From Mycolicibacterium frederiksbergense (lineage in GTDB: Bacteria; Actinomycetota; Actinomycetes; Mycobacteriales; Mycobacteriaceae), in the NCBI RefSeq assembly GCF_029893345.1, contig NZ_JARXVE010000004.1:62001-126000 (forward strand): a DNA stretch of 64,000 nucleotides, in the 5' to 3' direction. Both the position numbers and the translations under genes were made by a program. Of the stretch, positions 50,952 through 62,235 are shown one piece after another. The notes beneath the pieces are model-generated. The model saw nothing but the letters and a program-made list of their open reading frames with translations. It made no database searches and had not been told where the DNA came from. Numbering within the stretch: position 1 is the first letter of the stretch; every line of letters starts with the position of its first letter.

Positions 50952-51773
50952 TCATCCCGATCGGGCGCAGCCCCACCGTGCCCCAATGTCGCTGGGGCCG
51001 TGGACAAAGAAGTCCAGGATCGCCGAGTTGACCGCGTCTGGCCGTTCCAGGAAGCCGAGGTGACCGGCATCGGCAATCTGCATATACCGCCCGTTGGGGA
51101 GGGCGTCTGCCACCTCGGCGCCGAGGTGCGGGGGCATCACCAGGTCGTCGGCGAATCCGATCACCAACACCGGCGTGGTGATCGACTTGTAGGCGGGCCG
51201 CCGATCGCTCAGCGGGGCGACGCCATACTGGGCGCGGATCCCCGGCGTCGTCTGCGCAGGCCACCTCATGAAGGTGTCGATCCAATCTCGAACGGAATCC
51301 TCATCGTTCAACGTTTTCGGTGAAAAGCTCTCAAGCAAGCGATGTTTCGCCTCGTATGTGGCGGGCAGTTGAACACCGGCGTTGGCAAGATCTCGTTCGG
51401 CTGCGCGAAAGAACTCCCGCGCCCGATCGTGGCGCCCACGGGTGGCCATCAGCGCCGCCTGACATACCAGCTCCGGCCGGTTCAACATCAGCTCTTGGGC
51501 GATGTATGCACCCATCGAGACCGCTACCAGCCGGACGGGGGCAGCATCGAGTCGCTCGATCAGTTCCGCAGTGTCGGCCACCATCGTTGCCGTCGTGAAG
51601 CCGTCGGCTTGTGCTGTGGCGCCCACCCCTCGGTTGTCGAACGTGATGACGCGGTATCCGGCGGCACGAAAGGCGGGCACCTGATAGAGATCCCAGGTTC
51701 GTCCGACACCGCCTTGGCCGGCGATGAACAGCACAGTTTCACCCTGGCCGCGGTCGTCGTATGCCAGATTCAC
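50952..51773 (-). CDS. Alpha/beta-hydrolase
   Basis: 273 residues. Core fold: ETVLFIAGQGGVGRTWDLYQ (with GQGG in place of HG at the oxyanion position), YRVITFDNRGVGATAQADGF, the nucleophile elbow LVAVSMGAYIAQEL (Ser in VSMG), a catalytic Asp region VLVIGFADDLVMP, and DAGHLGFLERPDAVNSAILD with the His. The GTG at 51773 gives the usual start; it is 26 bases behind the fadD stop, so the two form a unit. In a lipid NRPS-PKS locus it could act as editing thioesterase, esterase or acyltransferase. Confidence 0.8.
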   Translation of the reverse strand: MNLAYDDRGQGETVLFIAGQGGVGRTWDLYQVPAFRAAGYRVITFDNRGVGATAQADGFTTATMVADTAELIERLDAAPVRLVAVSMGAYIAQELMLNRPELVCQAALMATRGRHDRAREFFRAAERDLANAGVQLPATYEAKHRLLESFSPKTLNDEDSVRDWIDTFMRWPAQTTPGIRAQYGVAPLSDRRPAYKSITTPVLVIGFADDLVMPPHLGAEVADALPNGRYMQIADAGHLGFLERPDAVNSAILDFFVHGPSDIGARWGCARSG

Positions 51774-51799
51774 TCCCCACCCCCACCCGGGTTGGCTGC

Positions 51800-53548
51800 C
51801 TATGCGTCCAGCCGGGCGAACTGCCCATGCCGATACTGCTCGACGCACGCCGCACGCCGGACTTTGCCGCTTGTGGTGATCGGGATCGAACCAGGTGACA
51901 CCAGAACCAGATCCGCAACGCCAAGGCTGTGCGTGTTGAAGATGGCCGAAGTCACCTCGCGCTTGACGGCGGAGAACTGGTCGGCTGGTTCCTCCAGAGA
52001 CTCCGCCCGCTTCCGCACTTCGATGATGACGACGAGCTTTTCCGTGTGACCGTCCGGAACCGCGATCGCCGCACACCGGCTCCGGCTGATCTCCTGGATT
52101 GTCGCCTCGATGTCGTCGGGAGAGTGGTTGCGCCCGTACACAATCAACAGATCCTTGATCCGGCCGATGATGAACAGCTCGTCGTCGAAGATGAATCCAG
52201 AGTCTCCGGTGCGCAGCCAGGGTCCCTCGGGCGTGCCGACCGACGGAGCGACAAGCCGTCCACCAAAGGTGGACTCGGTCTCCTGCGGCCTGCGCCAATA
52301 GCCGGCCGCAATGTTGTCGCCGTGCACCCAGATCTCACCGACGGTTCCGGCCGGACACTCGGTGTGGGTATCGGAATCCACGATGCGGATCCTCGGCGAC
52401 ACCGGTACGCCGTAGCTGACCAGGGGTGTGCCCGCTCCGTTCGCGCAGCGCTGCGCAGTGCCGGCGGTCAACTTCTCGGAGTCGAAACGCACGATGGCCG
52501 GCGGTTGACCCGGCGCCCGAGTTGCCACGAACACCGTGGCCTCGGCCAGTCCGTAGGACGGCCGTATCACCGTCTCGCCCAGATTGAACCGGGCGAAGCG
52601 TTGGGTGAAGCGCTCCAGCGTTGCCGGGTGCACACGCTCACTGCCGGTGATGATGAGCAGCAGTTCCGAGAGATCAAGCCCGGCCATGTCATCGTCCGAT
52701 GTCTTGCGCACCGCCAATTCGAATGCGAAGTTCGGTGCCCCCGTGTAGGTGCGGCCGTTGCTTGCCAGCTGGTGCATCCAGCGGGCCGGTCGCTGCAGGA
52801 ACGCCATCGGGCTCATGAGCACAGCAGGGGCTCCGGTCAGCACCGGCGCGCAGACTCCCAGATACAGACCCATGTCGTGATAGAACGGCAGCCAGGACAC
52901 CAGGGAGGAGCCCTGTGGGACAACGTTTCCGTAGTCCATAAAGTAGCCCGACATCAGTTGTTCGAAATTGGCCAGCAGGTTTGCGTGCGACATCATGACC
53001 CCGGCCGGCTGACGGGTCGACCCGGATGTGTACTGCAAATACGCTGTGTCCGTGTGATATTCGCTCGATAGCGGAACGGAGCCTGCCGGAGCATCGAGAT
53101 TCAGTGAGTCGACCTCGACGATCGCCGGGGTGGATCCGCCGGCCTGCGACGTGATGTGTTCGGTCACTGCGGGTGCAGCCGCCGTCGTGCTGAGGATGAC
53201 CGTAGGCGACGCGTCCTGCAGCACCGAATTGACCCGCTCGTCGCTGACCCCACCGAGCGGAACCGCCAGCGGAACCGCAATGCGTCCGGCTTGCATTGCG
53301 CCGAAAAAGGCGGCGATGTAGCCCAGCCCCTGCGGCGCCAGAATCAGTGCGCGATCGCCTGGCGAACCGAAACGTTCGAGCTCTCGTGCGACATTGCAGG
53401 TCCGGCGATACAGCTGCGAGTACGTCAGGCTCTCCGCGACACCGTCCCAATTCTTTTCATAGTCAATAAACGTCACCGCCGTGTCCTCGCCTTGCAGGCC
53501 GGCACGCTCGGACAGCAACGTCAAAATGGACGTTTCACCCACGGGCAA
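51800..53548 (-). CDS. Fatty acyl-AMP ligase (FadD23/FAAL type)
   Basis: 582-residue ANL enzyme of the fatty acyl-AMP ligase group: [20 protein letters not shown] (P-loop motif), [20 protein letters not shown], the acceptor motif [12 protein letters not shown], and [20 protein letters not shown] followed by DLLIVYGRN. The sequence between is typical of FAALs that load an acyl-AMP onto a Pks or NRPS rather than form CoA. The TTG at 53548 has GGAG 8 bases before it; a GTG at 53542 is also possible. It is divergent from the pks gene and therefore its probable loading partner. Confidence 0.88.
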   Translation of the reverse strand: MPVGETSILTLLSERAGLQGEDTAVTFIDYEKNWDGVAESLTYSQLYRRTCNVARELERFGSPGDRALILAPQGLGYIAAFFGAMQAGRIAVPLAVPLGGVSDERVNSVLQDASPTVILSTTAAAPAVTEHITSQAGGSTPAIVEVDSLNLDAPAGSVPLSSEYHTDTAYLQYTSGSTRQPAGVMMSHANLLANFEQLMSGYFMDYGNVVPQGSSLVSWLPFYHDMGLYLGVCAPVLTGAPAVLMSPMAFLQRPARWMHQLASNGRTYTGAPNFAFELAVRKTSDDDMAGLDLSELLLIITGSERVHPATLERFTQRFARFNLGETVIRPSYGLAEATVFVATRAPGQPPAIVRFDSEKLTAGTAQRCANGAGTPLVSYGVPVSPRIRIVDSDTHTECPAGTVGEIWVHGDNIAAGYWRRPQETESTFGGRLVAPSVGTPEGPWLRTGDSGFIFDDELFIIGRIKDLLIVYGRNHSPDDIEATIQEISRSRCAAIAVPDGHTEKLVVIIEVRKRAESLEEPADQFSAVKREVTSAIFNTHSLGVADLVLVSPGSIPITTSGKVRRAACVEQYRHGQFARLDA

Positions 53549-53905
53549 CAGGGTAACTCCGCAATCGCGAACATATCTCCGGAAAGATCAGCAAACCACA
53601 GTTATATGGCCATAAATGACACTCACGTCATTCAGGGATGAACTCGTCGCCGAGACGAAAATGACGCCTACACCGGCCCGCACCTCGTCTGATCTTGTTA
53701 GTTGCAACTACATCCGACGATCGGAGACGAAATGCTTGAAATCGTCTGTACCTCACCTATGAATTGCTCAGATTGTGTGACAGCGCACTCCAGCGAATCT
53801 ACCGTTGTTGATTGCGACCGCCCGCGATGGGCGCTGGGCCATCGGTAATCCGTGTGGTAACACGGCCTAATTGTGCGGCTCACCGCACCAATGCGAGGAG
53901 GGCAA
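53549..53905. promoter_or_regulatory. Divergent fadD/pks control region with four palindromes
   Basis: 357 bases without a gene. Palindromes: AATGAC-6-GTCATT (53615-53632), TAGTTGCAACTA (53699-53710), TCCGA-CGA-TCGGA (53713-53725) and CCGTGT-GGTA-ACACGG (53850-53865, 40 bases before the pks start). The pks ribosome site GAGGAGG is at about 53895. Confidence 0.55.
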
Positions 53906-56900
53906 TTGTCTCCGTCCGAGATCGTGCATGAGCGGCTGCCGGGCTTCGATCCAGGCACTTCTTCGCCGCCCATGAGCGCCACGCCCGTCACCCCGGTCGC
54001 CGTCATAGGCATGTCCTGCCGGCTTCCCGGCGGAATCGACTCCCCCGAGCGACTGTGGGAAGCATTGCTGCGCGGGGATGACCTGGTCACCGAGGTTCCA
54101 CCGGACCGCTGGGACGCCGACGAATACTACGACCCGGAACCCGGGGTGCCGGGCCGATCGGTGTCGAAATGGGGTGCGTTCCTCGATGACGTTGCCGGCT
54201 TCGATGCCGAGTTCTTCGGGATCAACGAGCGCGAGAGTTCCGCGATCGACCCTCAGCACCGGATGTTGCTGGAAACTTCCTGGGAGGCCATGGAACACGC
54301 CGGCCTGCCCCGGGAAGCGCTAACCGACTCGCTCACCGGGGTTTTCGTCGGATTGACGCACGTCGACTATCTGATGCTGGCCGCCGATGCACACGCACTG
54401 GAGGCGGCATACGGCTTCAGCGGCAACAACTTCAGCCTGGCGTCCGGACGGATCGCTTACGTGCTCGGGGTGCACGGCCCTGCTCTCACGGTGGACACCG
54501 CATGCTCTTCCGGCCTGACCGCCGTGCATCTGGCCTGCCGCAGCCTGCACGAGGGCGAGAGCGACCTGGCCCTGGCCGGCGGCGTCACATTGGCGTTGGA
54601 CCCACGAAAATTCGCCTCGGGATCAGCTGAGGGAATGCTGTCGCCGACCGGACGCTGCCATGCCTTCGATGCCGCGGCCGACGGGTTCGTCTCGGGCGAG
54701 GGTTGCGTCGTGGTGCTGCTCAAGCGGTTGCCCGACGCACTGCGCGATGGTGACCGAATCCTGGCGGTGGTGCGCGGCACCGCCGCCAATCAGGACGGGC
54801 ATACCGTGAACATCGCGACACCGTCGGATGCCGCCCAGACCGCGGTGTACCGGGCGGCGTTGGCCGCGGCCGGCGTCGATCCCGGAACGGTCGGCATGGT
54901 CGAGGCGCATGGCACCGGAACTCCGGTGGGTGACCCCATCGAATACGCCAGCCTGGCCAAGGTTTACGGCGTCGACGGTCCCTGTGCACTCGCGTCGGTG
55001 AAGTCCAACATGGGGCACTCCCAAGCGGCCTCCGGAGCCGTTGGGCTGATGAAGGCGATCCTCGCGGTGCAACATGGTGTGGTTCCGCAGAATCTGCACT
55101 TCACCCGCCTGCCCGACCGGCTCGCCGAGATTGACACCAACCTCTTTGTCCCGCAGGAAATTACGCCATGGTGCACGAGCGGGAACCACCCACGACGGGC
55201 AGCGGTGTCCTCATATGGGTTATCGGGGACCAATGTGCACGCCATTGTGGAACAAGCACCGGAACAGCCCGCGGAACCCGGAGCCGCGGACTCGGCGCCG
55301 GCGTCGACAGGTGCACCACTGTTGTTCCCGATATCGTCCACCTCCGCCGACGAACTGCGCCGCACCGCCGGCAGGCTCGCCGACTGGGTTCAGGCCCATG
55401 ACGAGGTCCCGTTGCCGGATCTGGCCTACACCCTGGCAAGTCGGCGCGTGCACCGGCCGGTGCGGACCGGCGTCAGCGCGAGCAGCCGGCCCGAACTCGT
55501 TGCGGCTCTGCGCGAGGTGGCCGACGGCGATGCGCCCTATCCGGCCGCGGTCGGACGCGACGACCGCGGACCGGTGTGGGTGTTCTCCGGTCAGGGTTCG
55601 CAGTGGGCGGCGATGGGCGCGCAGCTGCTGGCGACCGAACCGGTATTCGCCGCCACGGTCGCGCGGGCCGAGCCGATCATTGCGCTCGAATCCGGCTTCT
55701 CGGTGACCGAGGCAATGTCGGCGCCACAGATCGTGACCGGTCAGGACCGGGTGCAGCCGACGCTGTTCACCATGCAGGTCGCCTTGGCCGACACCATGAG
55801 GGCATACGGTGTGCGCCCCGGCGCGGTCATCGGCCACTCCCTGGGCGAGGGCGCGGCGGCTGTCGTCGCGGGCGCGCTTTCCTTGGAAGACGGGCTGCGT
55901 CTCATCTGCCGCCGGTCTCGGCTGATGTCCCGAATCGCCGGCAAGGGCGCCACGGCAGCGGTGGAGTTGCCTGCCAAGCAGGTCCTTTCGGAGTTGACCG
56001 GCCGCGGTATCACCGATGTCGTGGTGGCCGTGGTGGCTTCGCCGGAGTCCACCGTCATTGCCGGCGCCACTCAGCCGGTTCGCGATCTCGTCGCCGACTG
56101 GGAACGACGTGGGGTGATGGCCCGCGAGGTTCCGGTCGATGTCGCGTTCCATTCGCCTCAGGTCGAGCCGATCATCGGCGATCTGACCGACGCACTTGCC
56201 GACCTCAAACCGATGCCGCCGGAGGTTCCGTTCTATTCGGCGACAGTGTTCGACCCGCGGGAGCAGCCCGTCTGCGATGCCGCCTATTGGGTGACCAATA
56301 TGCGCCGGATGGTGCGATTCGCCACCGCGGTACAGGCTGCGCTGGAGGACGGCCACCGGGTCTTTGCCGAACTGTCGCCACATCCGCTGCTCACCCGGGC
56401 ACTCGAACAGACGGCCCGCAGCCGCGAAACACCGATGGCCGCTCTCGCGGCGATGCGCCGGGAGCAGGCGCTGCCGAACGGGCTGCGCGGGTTCCTGGTA
56501 GATCTGCACAGTGCGGGCGCCGCGGTCGACTTCTCCGCACTGTGCCCGAATGGCCGACTGGTGGACGCGCCGCTGCCGACCTGGACGCATCGCCGGCTGT
56601 GGCTGAGCGGCGGCGGGCAGGAATCCCCGACGCATGGCGGTTGCACCATCGCGGTACACCCACTGCTGGGCGCCAACGTGCGATTGCGGGAGCAACCGGA
56701 GCGCCACGTCTGGCAAGCCGACATCGGCACCGCCGCCCAACCCTGGCTCGGCGATCACCAAATTCGCACTGTTGCCGTACTTCCGGGGGCGGCTTACTGC
56801 GAGATGGCGCTGGCCGCCGCGCGCGCGGTGCTGGGCCAGCCGGCCGAGGTCCGCGACCTCCGTTTCGAGCAGGCATTACTGCTCGATGAGAAGACGATGG

Positions 56901-59900
56901 TGGGCGCTTCCGCCTCGGTGTCGGCTCCGGGCGTCGCCGACTTCACCGTGCACACCGATCAAGAGGGTGAACCAACGCGGCAAGCCACCGCAGTCCTGCA
57001 CGCCGCCGAGGACGAGCAACCGCCCGCATACGACATGTCCGCAGTCCTTGCCGCCCACCCATGTGACGAAGACGGCGCGGAGGTCCGTAATCGGGTGGGC
57101 CGGCATGGTATTCAGTACGGACCGGCGTTCGCCGGCCTGGTCACCGTGTACACCGGCGAGGCAAAAGCCCGCACCGTGCTCGCCGAGGTGGCGCTGCCCC
57201 GCTCGATCCGCTCACAACAGGACGCGTACGGCGTGCACCCAGCTCTGCTCGATGCCTGCTTCCAATCAGTCGAGGCCCATCCCGACGTGCAGGCGCTCGG
57301 CGGCGACGTGCTGGGATTGCCGCTGGGCGTCCGACGGCTGCGCAGCTACGGCTCGGCCCGTAATGCGCACTACTGCTATACCCGATTGATCAAAGCCGAC
57401 GCCACCGGTATCGAGGCCGACATCGATGTGCTCGACGAGAACGGCACGGTCCTGCTGAGCGTGCAGGGGCTGACCCTGGGCACGGGCGCCTCCGGAACCG
57501 GACACGATGACCAGGTTCTCAGCGAAAGACTGCTGACCGTCGAATGGCGACAGCGGGAACTGCCGGTGGTGGAGTACGCCGATGCCGGATCCTGGCTGCT
57601 GATCAGTACCTCCACCGGCCCGGACCCGGTGGCGGCCGAGTTGAGCGATGCCTTGAAAGGCCATGGCGCACAATGCACCACCATGTCTTGGCCCGACCAT
57701 GCCGACGACTCGCTGACCTGCGAACAGCTTGGCAGCATTCTGCGGGGCGGCCGAATCAGCAGTGTGGTGATCCTGACGGCCCCGAAGAACGGTATAGACA
57801 CAGACCGCTCGCCGCTGCGGGGCCGCGAGTATGTGCAGCGCATGGTGCATATCACCCGCGAACTGCCGGAGATGAGCGGCGAACTACCTCGGCTGTATGT
57901 CGTGACCCGCAACGCCCAGACCGTGGTGGCAGGTGATGTGGCCAATCTGGAACAGGCCGAGCTGCGAGGTTTGATCCGGGTCATCGGCACCGAACATCCG
58001 CACCTGGCGGCCACCCAGATCGATGTGGACGAGGCCACCGACGTCGAAGACCAGGCGCGGAAGCTTGCACAACAACTTCTCTCTGGCTCCGAGGAGGACG
58101 AGACCGCGTGGCGCAATGGCCGGTGGTACACCGCGCGATTGTGCCTCGCCCCGCTTCGTCCCGAGGAGCGGCAGACCACCGTGGCGCATCTCGAACGCGA
58201 CCGAATGCGGCTGCAGATCCGCACACCCGGAGACCTGGAGTCGATGGAACTTGTTGCCTGCGACCATGTTCCGCCGGGGCCGGGACAGATAGAGGTCGCG
58301 GTCAGCGCGTCGAGCATCAACTTCGCCGACGTGCTCGTCGCGTTTGGCCGCTACCCCGCGTTCGACGGTCAACTGCCGCAACTCGGCATCGATTTCGCCG
58401 GTGTGGTGACCGCGGTTGGCCCCGGCGTGACCAAGCACAAAGTAGGCGATCGTGTCGGTGGCCTGTGCGCCGACGGATGTTGGGGCACGTTCGTCACGTG
58501 CGACGCGCGTCTGGCTACCACCTTGCCGGCCGGATTGTCCGAGGCCGAGGCGGCGGCGCTGACCATCGCCACCGCCACCGCCTACTACGGGCTCAACGAC
58601 ATGGCTCGGATCAAAGCCGGTGACAAGGTGCTGATCCATTCGGCGACCGGCGGGGTCGGCCAGGCGGCGATGGCGATCGCCCGCGCCGCCGGCGCCGAGA
58701 TCTTCGCCACCGCCGGCAGTGAGCAGCGTCGACAACTGCTGCGCGACATGGGGGTCGAACACGTATATGACTCGCGGAGTTTGGAGTTCGCCGATCAGAT
58801 ACGCCAAGACACCGAGGGCTATGGCGTGGACATCGTGCTCAATTCGGTGACCGGTGCCGCCCAGCGCGCCGGCCTCGAGTTGTTGGCATTCGGTGGGCGA
58901 TTCGTGGAGATCGGTAAGCGCGACATTTACGGCGATACCCGGTTGGGGCTCTTTCCGTTCCGCCGCAACCTGTCGTTCTATGCCGTCGACCTGGCGTTGA
59001 TGTCGGTCAGCCATCCCGACCGGGTCCGCGAGTTGCTGGCCACGGTGTATCTGCTCACCGCCGAGGGCGAGCTGCCGATGCCGGAGTTCACCCACTACCC
59101 ACTTGCCGACGCTGCCACCGCCATTCGGATGATGAGCGGCGCTCAGCACACCGGCAAGCTCGTACTCGACATCCCGCACACCGGCTCCAGTCGGCTTGTG
59201 GTGCCCCCGGCGCAGGTTCGGGTGTTCCGCCCCGACGGCGCGTACATCGTCACCGGTGGTCTCGGGGGGCTCGGATTGTTCCTCGCCGAGAAGATGGCGG
59301 CCCACGGATGCGGACGTATCGTGCTGTCCTCCCGCACGCGGCCGAACGAGCAGGCCTTGGAGAAGGTGGACCGCATCCGCGCGACCGGTGCCGACGTGCT
59401 CGTCGAATGCGGTGACATCGCCGAACCCAGCACTGCCAAGCGGTTGGTGACCGCGGCTACCGCCGATGGACTTCCGGTGCGCGGCGTATTGCACGCGGCG
59501 GGTGTGATCGAGGATGCCACGCTGACCAACATCACCGATCAGCTCATCGAGCGCGACTGGGCACCAAAGGTTTACGGTGCATGGAATCTGCACACTGCGA
59601 CCGCCGACCAGCCGTTGGACTGGTTCTGCTCGTTCTCGTCGGCGGCCGCGCTGGTCGGTTCCCCCGGGCAGGGTGCCTATGCGGCTGCCAACAGCTGGCT
59701 GGACGCCTTCAGCTTGTGGCGCCGAGCCCAGGGGTTGCCGGGTACCGCGATCGCGTGGGGAGCCTGGGGGCAGATCGGCCGCGGCACCGCCCTGGCCGAG
59801 GGCGCCGGAATCGCCATCGCGCCCGACGAAGGCGCGTATGCGTTCGAGGCGCTGCTGCGGCACGACCGGGCGTACACCGGATACGCGCCGATCACGGGTG

Positions 59901-60256
59901 CGCCTTGGTTGTCCGTATTCGCCGAACGCAGCCCGTTCGCCGAGGCGTTCCGCTCAAACGGACAAAGCTCTACGGGCACAAGCAAACTGCGCGCCGAGCT
60001 CGCCGAGCTTCCCCCCGAAGACTGGGCCGCCCGATTGCAGCGGGTGATCTCCGACCAGGTAAACCTGATCCTGCGTCGCAGCGTCGACCCCGACCGCCCA
60101 CTGTCCGAATACGGTATGGACTCGCTGGGTGCGCTCGAACTACGTACCCGCATCGAAACCGAAACGGGCGTGCGTATCTCGGCTACCGGCATCACCACCA
60201 TTCACGGACTGGCGGAGCTGCTGTGCGAGAAGCTCGCGCCGGTGGAAGCTGCTTGA
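53906..60256 (+). CDS. Fully reducing mycocerosate-type polyketide synthase
   Basis: 2116-residue single-module Pks, order KS-AT-DH-ER-KR-ACP. KS: Cys200 in DTACSSG, His335 in EAHGTGT, His371 in NMGHS. AT: Ser645 in GHSLGE, with VAFHS rather than the YASHS of methylmalonyl-specific domains, so malonyl is favoured (inference). DH: His951 in GDHQ and [17 protein letters not shown] near 1578. KR: GGLGGLG near 1784, Tyr1925. ACP: Ser2073 in DSLGALEL. This is the layout of Mas, Pks2 and the trehalose-polyphleate Pks. TTG 53906 has GAGGAGG 6 bases before it; an ATG lies at 53972. Confidence 0.92.
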   Translation: MSPSEIVHERLPGFDPGTSSPPMSATPVTPVAVIGMSCRLPGGIDSPERLWEALLRGDDLVTEVPPDRWDADEYYDPEPGVPGRSVSKWGAFLDDVAGFDAEFFGINERESSAIDPQHRMLLETSWEAMEHAGLPREALTDSLTGVFVGLTHVDYLMLAADAHALEAAYGFSGNNFSLASGRIAYVLGVHGPALTVDTACSSGLTAVHLACRSLHEGESDLALAGGVTLALDPRKFASGSAEGMLSPTGRCHAFDAAADGFVSGEGCVVVLLKRLPDALRDGDRILAVVRGTAANQDGHTVNIATPSDAAQTAVYRAALAAAGVDPGTVGMVEAHGTGTPVGDPIEYASLAKVYGVDGPCALASVKSNMGHSQAASGAVGLMKAILAVQHGVVPQNLHFTRLPDRLAEIDTNLFVPQEITPWCTSGNHPRRAAVSSYGLSGTNVHAIVEQAPEQPAEPGAADSAPASTGAPLLFPISSTSADELRRTAGRLADWVQAHDEVPLPDLAYTLASRRVHRPVRTGVSASSRPELVAALREVADGDAPYPAAVGRDDRGPVWVFSGQGSQWAAMGAQLLATEPVFAATVARAEPIIALESGFSVTEAMSAPQIVTGQDRVQPTLFTMQVALADTMRAYGVRPGAVIGHSLGEGAAAVVAGALSLEDGLRLICRRSRLMSRIAGKGATAAVELPAKQVLSELTGRGITDVVVAVVASPESTVIAGATQPVRDLVADWERRGVMAREVPVDVAFHSPQVEPIIGDLTDALADLKPMPPEVPFYSATVFDPREQPVCDAAYWVTNMRRMVRFATAVQAALEDGHRVFAELSPHPLLTRALEQTARSRETPMAALAAMRREQALPNGLRGFLVDLHSAGAAVDFSALCPNGRLVDAPLPTWTHRRLWLSGGGQESPTHGGCTIAVHPLLGANVRLREQPERHVWQADIGTAAQPWLGDHQIRTVAVLPGAAYCEMALAAARAVLGQPAEVRDLRFEQALLLDEKTMVGASASVSAPGVADFTVHTDQEGEPTRQATAVLHAAEDEQPPAYDMSAVLAAHPCDEDGAEVRNRVGRHGIQYGPAFAGLVTVYTGEAKARTVLAEVALPRSIRSQQDAYGVHPALLDACFQSVEAHPDVQALGGDVLGLPLGVRRLRSYGSARNAHYCYTRLIKADATGIEADIDVLDENGTVLLSVQGLTLGTGASGTGHDDQVLSERLLTVEWRQRELPVVEYADAGSWLLISTSTGPDPVAAELSDALKGHGAQCTTMSWPDHADDSLTCEQLGSILRGGRISSVVILTAPKNGIDTDRSPLRGREYVQRMVHITRELPEMSGELPRLYVVTRNAQTVVAGDVANLEQAELRGLIRVIGTEHPHLAATQIDVDEATDVEDQARKLAQQLLSGSEEDETAWRNGRWYTARLCLAPLRPEERQTTVAHLERDRMRLQIRTPGDLESMELVACDHVPPGPGQIEVAVSASSINFADVLVAFGRYPAFDGQLPQLGIDFAGVVTAVGPGVTKHKVGDRVGGLCADGCWGTFVTCDARLATTLPAGLSEAEAAALTIATATAYYGLNDMARIKAGDKVLIHSATGGVGQAAMAIARAAGAEIFATAGSEQRRQLLRDMGVEHVYDSRSLEFADQIRQDTEGYGVDIVLNSVTGAAQRAGLELLAFGGRFVEIGKRDIYGDTRLGLFPFRRNLSFYAVDLALMSVSHPDRVRELLATVYLLTAEGELPMPEFTHYPLADAATAIRMMSGAQHTGKLVLDIPHTGSSRLVVPPAQVRVFRPDGAYIVTGGLGGLGLFLAEKMAAHGCGRIVLSSRTRPNEQALEKVDRIRATGADVLVECGDIAEPSTAKRLVTAATADGLPVRGVLHAAGVIEDATLTNITDQLIERDWAPKVYGAWNLHTATADQPLDWFCSFSSAAALVGSPGQGAYAAANSWLDAFSLWRRAQGLPGTAIAWGAWGQIGRGTALAEGAGIAIAPDEGAYAFEALLRHDRAYTGYAPITGAPWLSVFAERSPFAEAFRSNGQSSTGTSKLRAELAELPPEDWAARLQRVISDQVNLILRRSVDPDRPLSEYGMDSLGALELRTRIETETGVRISATGITTIHGLAELLCEKLAPVEAA

Positions 60257-60260
60257 CGTC

Positions 60261-61049
60261 ATGGACGCGAAAAGTCTCGACGTGGTGGGCATGCCGAGGG
60301 GCGGGCCGAATGCCTCCTGGTTATCCCGGCGGTTGCAGACCGACCGGTTGGAGTATTTGGATCGCGACGACGTCGACGAGCTGAAGCGAAAGGTCGTCCG
60401 CGCAATCGACCGCGGCGGACGCCGCCCACGGTTCGGCACGTACGAAAAGTACGCTCGGATGGCGCTCGATGAAGTGTCAGAACACCCAGCACCGAAAATC
60501 CTCGAACTGGGATGCGGTCTCGGCGGGCTGTCGCGCAAGTTGCTGCAGCTTCACCCCACCGCCGAGGTGACAGTCACCGACATCGATCCCACATTTGTCG
60601 CCGAAATCGCCGCCGGCGACCTGGGCAGCCACCCCCGCGCCACGGTTCGCGTAATGGATGCCACTGCAATCGACGCCCCGGACGGGCATTTCGACCTTGC
60701 GGTATTTGCGTTGTCGTTGCATCACTTACCGCCTGAGCCGGCAGCCAAAGTGTTCGACGAAGGCACACGGGCAGCAAAAAAGCTGTTGATCATCGACGTC
60801 CGCAGGCCTTCACCACCACTGCATTTGGCGATGCTGGCAGCGGTGCTGCCGTTCACCCGAGTAGCGGTGATACACGATGCGGCCATCAGCGGCCTGCGTG
60901 CCTATAGTCCGTCGGCACTGCGGGTGCTCGCCCATCATGCCGACCCGGCGATCAGCGTAGATTTCCGTGACCACCGAACCGGCCCGACGGTGGCACTGGC
61001 ATGCCGTCAGCAAAGTTCGGCGGGACCAAATACCGGCGCGATCGACTGA
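60261..61049 (+). CDS. Class I SAM-dependent methyltransferase
   Basis: 262 residues. SAM-binding motif I ILELGCGLGGLSRKLLQ (about residues 79-95), acidic motif VTVTDIDPTFVAEI, motif II MDATAIDAPDGHFDLAVFAL followed by SLHHLPPEPAAK. The C-terminal segment (PPLHLAMLAAVLPFTRVAVI) is hydrophobic and may touch the membrane. ATG 60261 is 4 bases behind the pks stop, so it is co-transcribed; it probably methylates the Pks or lipopeptide product. Target atom unknown. Confidence 0.87.
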   Translation: MDAKSLDVVGMPRGGPNASWLSRRLQTDRLEYLDRDDVDELKRKVVRAIDRGGRRPRFGTYEKYARMALDEVSEHPAPKILELGCGLGGLSRKLLQLHPTAEVTVTDIDPTFVAEIAAGDLGSHPRATVRVMDATAIDAPDGHFDLAVFALSLHHLPPEPAAKVFDEGTRAAKKLLIIDVRRPSPPLHLAMLAAVLPFTRVAVIHDAAISGLRAYSPSALRVLAHHADPAISVDFRDHRTGPTVALACRQQSSAGPNTGAID

Positions 61050-61411
61050 GTCACGGCCGTAGCCTGGCGATGAAGCCCGCTCGTCGCCGGACCGTCTCCG
61101 GCGACCCGTCTGCAAGCCCATCTCTCAGCTCCCCTGGTCGATTCACAGCAGTTCGTAAGCTGCGGATCGTTGCACACGAGAACCACTACTTCCCAATTGC
61201 CCCAATTGTTTTGCATCGAAGCACCACCGCACCAGGAACCGTTCGCACAGCTCGTGAAGCCGATGCAATGCTCGATCGCGCCGCGTGGTTCCACTCCACA
61301 TACAGCAGCTCCCCAGCTTCTCGGGGCGCGTTAGCCACGCCGGCCCAGGAATGTCCTGAGAAAGTCACAAGAAGCCGAACAGCAAATGGTCAACACGGTA
61401 GTATCGCGGCT
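61050..61411. other. Intergenic region between the methyltransferase and gap-like genes
   Basis: 362 bases. An open plus-strand frame crosses it but codes a low-quality sequence and was not called. Direct repeat CCCAATTG at 61192-61199 and 61201-61208. The last 13 bases (TAGTAT at 61399-61404, then 7 bases) form a likely promoter for the next gene. Confidence 0.45.
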
Positions 61412-62221
61412 ATGTGGGGGCCATTGGCCGTGCTGGCACTTTTGACCACGATTAATCCCGTGCGCCTCGGTCTCATCCTGCTCGTGCTCTCCCGGCCACG
61501 GCCCATTCAGAATCTGCTCGCATACTGGACCGGCGCCTTGATCGTGGGGCTTTCCACCCTCCTCATTCCGCTGGTTCTGCTGCACTCGACGCCGGCATCG
61601 GCCGCATTCATAAAAGACTTCGCGCACCCCACCGCGAACCCCGTCGCCCAGCGCACCGCGATCGGGGTGGGCGCGGCCCTGCTGTTGGTCGCGGCAATGC
61701 TGGTGGCGCACTCTTTGGTGCGAGCACCGCGCCGGAGCAGCAATCCTCCGGCACCCGATCCGGACGGCACAGCCAAAACCTCGACACTACTGCTTGATTC
61801 GTCGGTCCCGCCCATACTCAGGAGACTTCTGCACCCTGAGCCGGATGCAGCGGCAGCGGGCGGATCACGGCGACTGCTCGACAAGGCCCGCAGTGCGTGG
61901 CGGAGCGGAAATCCGTGGATCGCCTTCATCATTGGCGTGATTTTCCTGCCACCACTGGACGGAGTTTTCTTTGCCCTCGGCATCGTTGTAGCCTCAGGCG
62001 CTTCCGCCGGAGTTCAGGTCATCGCCCTCATCGCGTTCGTCATCGGTGTGCTCACCGTCGAGGAAATCATCCTGTTCAGCAACCTGTTTGCACCGGAGAA
62101 GACCCAGGCGGTATTGCGACAAGTCCACGATTGGGCGAGTACCCACCATCGGAAATTCGCCGCGGCCATCTTGGCGGTAGTCGGGCTCTCGTTGATAGCT
62201 CGGGGCATGGGTGGTCTCTGA
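61412..62221 (+). CDS. Gap/Sap-type integral membrane protein (lipid-addressing family)
   Basis: 269 residues of the GAP/Sap family (GPL-addressing and sulfolipid-addressing proteins). About six TM helices: WGPLAVLALLTTINPVRLGL, LLAYWTGALIVGLSTLLIPL, GVGAALLLVAAMLVAHSLV, WIAFIIGVIFLPPLDGVFFA, VQVIALIAFVIGVLTVEEII, FAAAILAVVGLSLIARGMG, with a polar loop of about 80 residues after TM3. ATG 61412 has no ribosome site, but TAGTAT stands 7 bases before it, so the message is probably leaderless. Such proteins help lipids reach the cell surface. Confidence 0.85.
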   Translation: MWGPLAVLALLTTINPVRLGLILLVLSRPRPIQNLLAYWTGALIVGLSTLLIPLVLLHSTPASAAFIKDFAHPTANPVAQRTAIGVGAALLLVAAMLVAHSLVRAPRRSSNPPAPDPDGTAKTSTLLLDSSVPPILRRLLHPEPDAAAAGGSRRLLDKARSAWRSGNPWIAFIIGVIFLPPLDGVFFALGIVVASGASAGVQVIALIAFVIGVLTVEEIILFSNLFAPEKTQAVLRQVHDWASTHHRKFAAAILAVVGLSLIARGMGGL

Positions 62222-62235
62222 TCCTGAAGGCGCAC

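Noticed and set aside
57884-59863. Minus-strand open frame of 659 codons inside the pks gene
   Set aside because: It lies opposite the ER-KR region with clear motifs on the plus strand; the antisense protein is Gln/His/Arg-rich without domains.
61001-61411. N-terminal extension of the gap-like protein (137 extra residues)
   Set aside because: The added sequence is Ser/Arg-rich and starts inside the methyltransferase gene; the family begins with a TM helix as at 61412.
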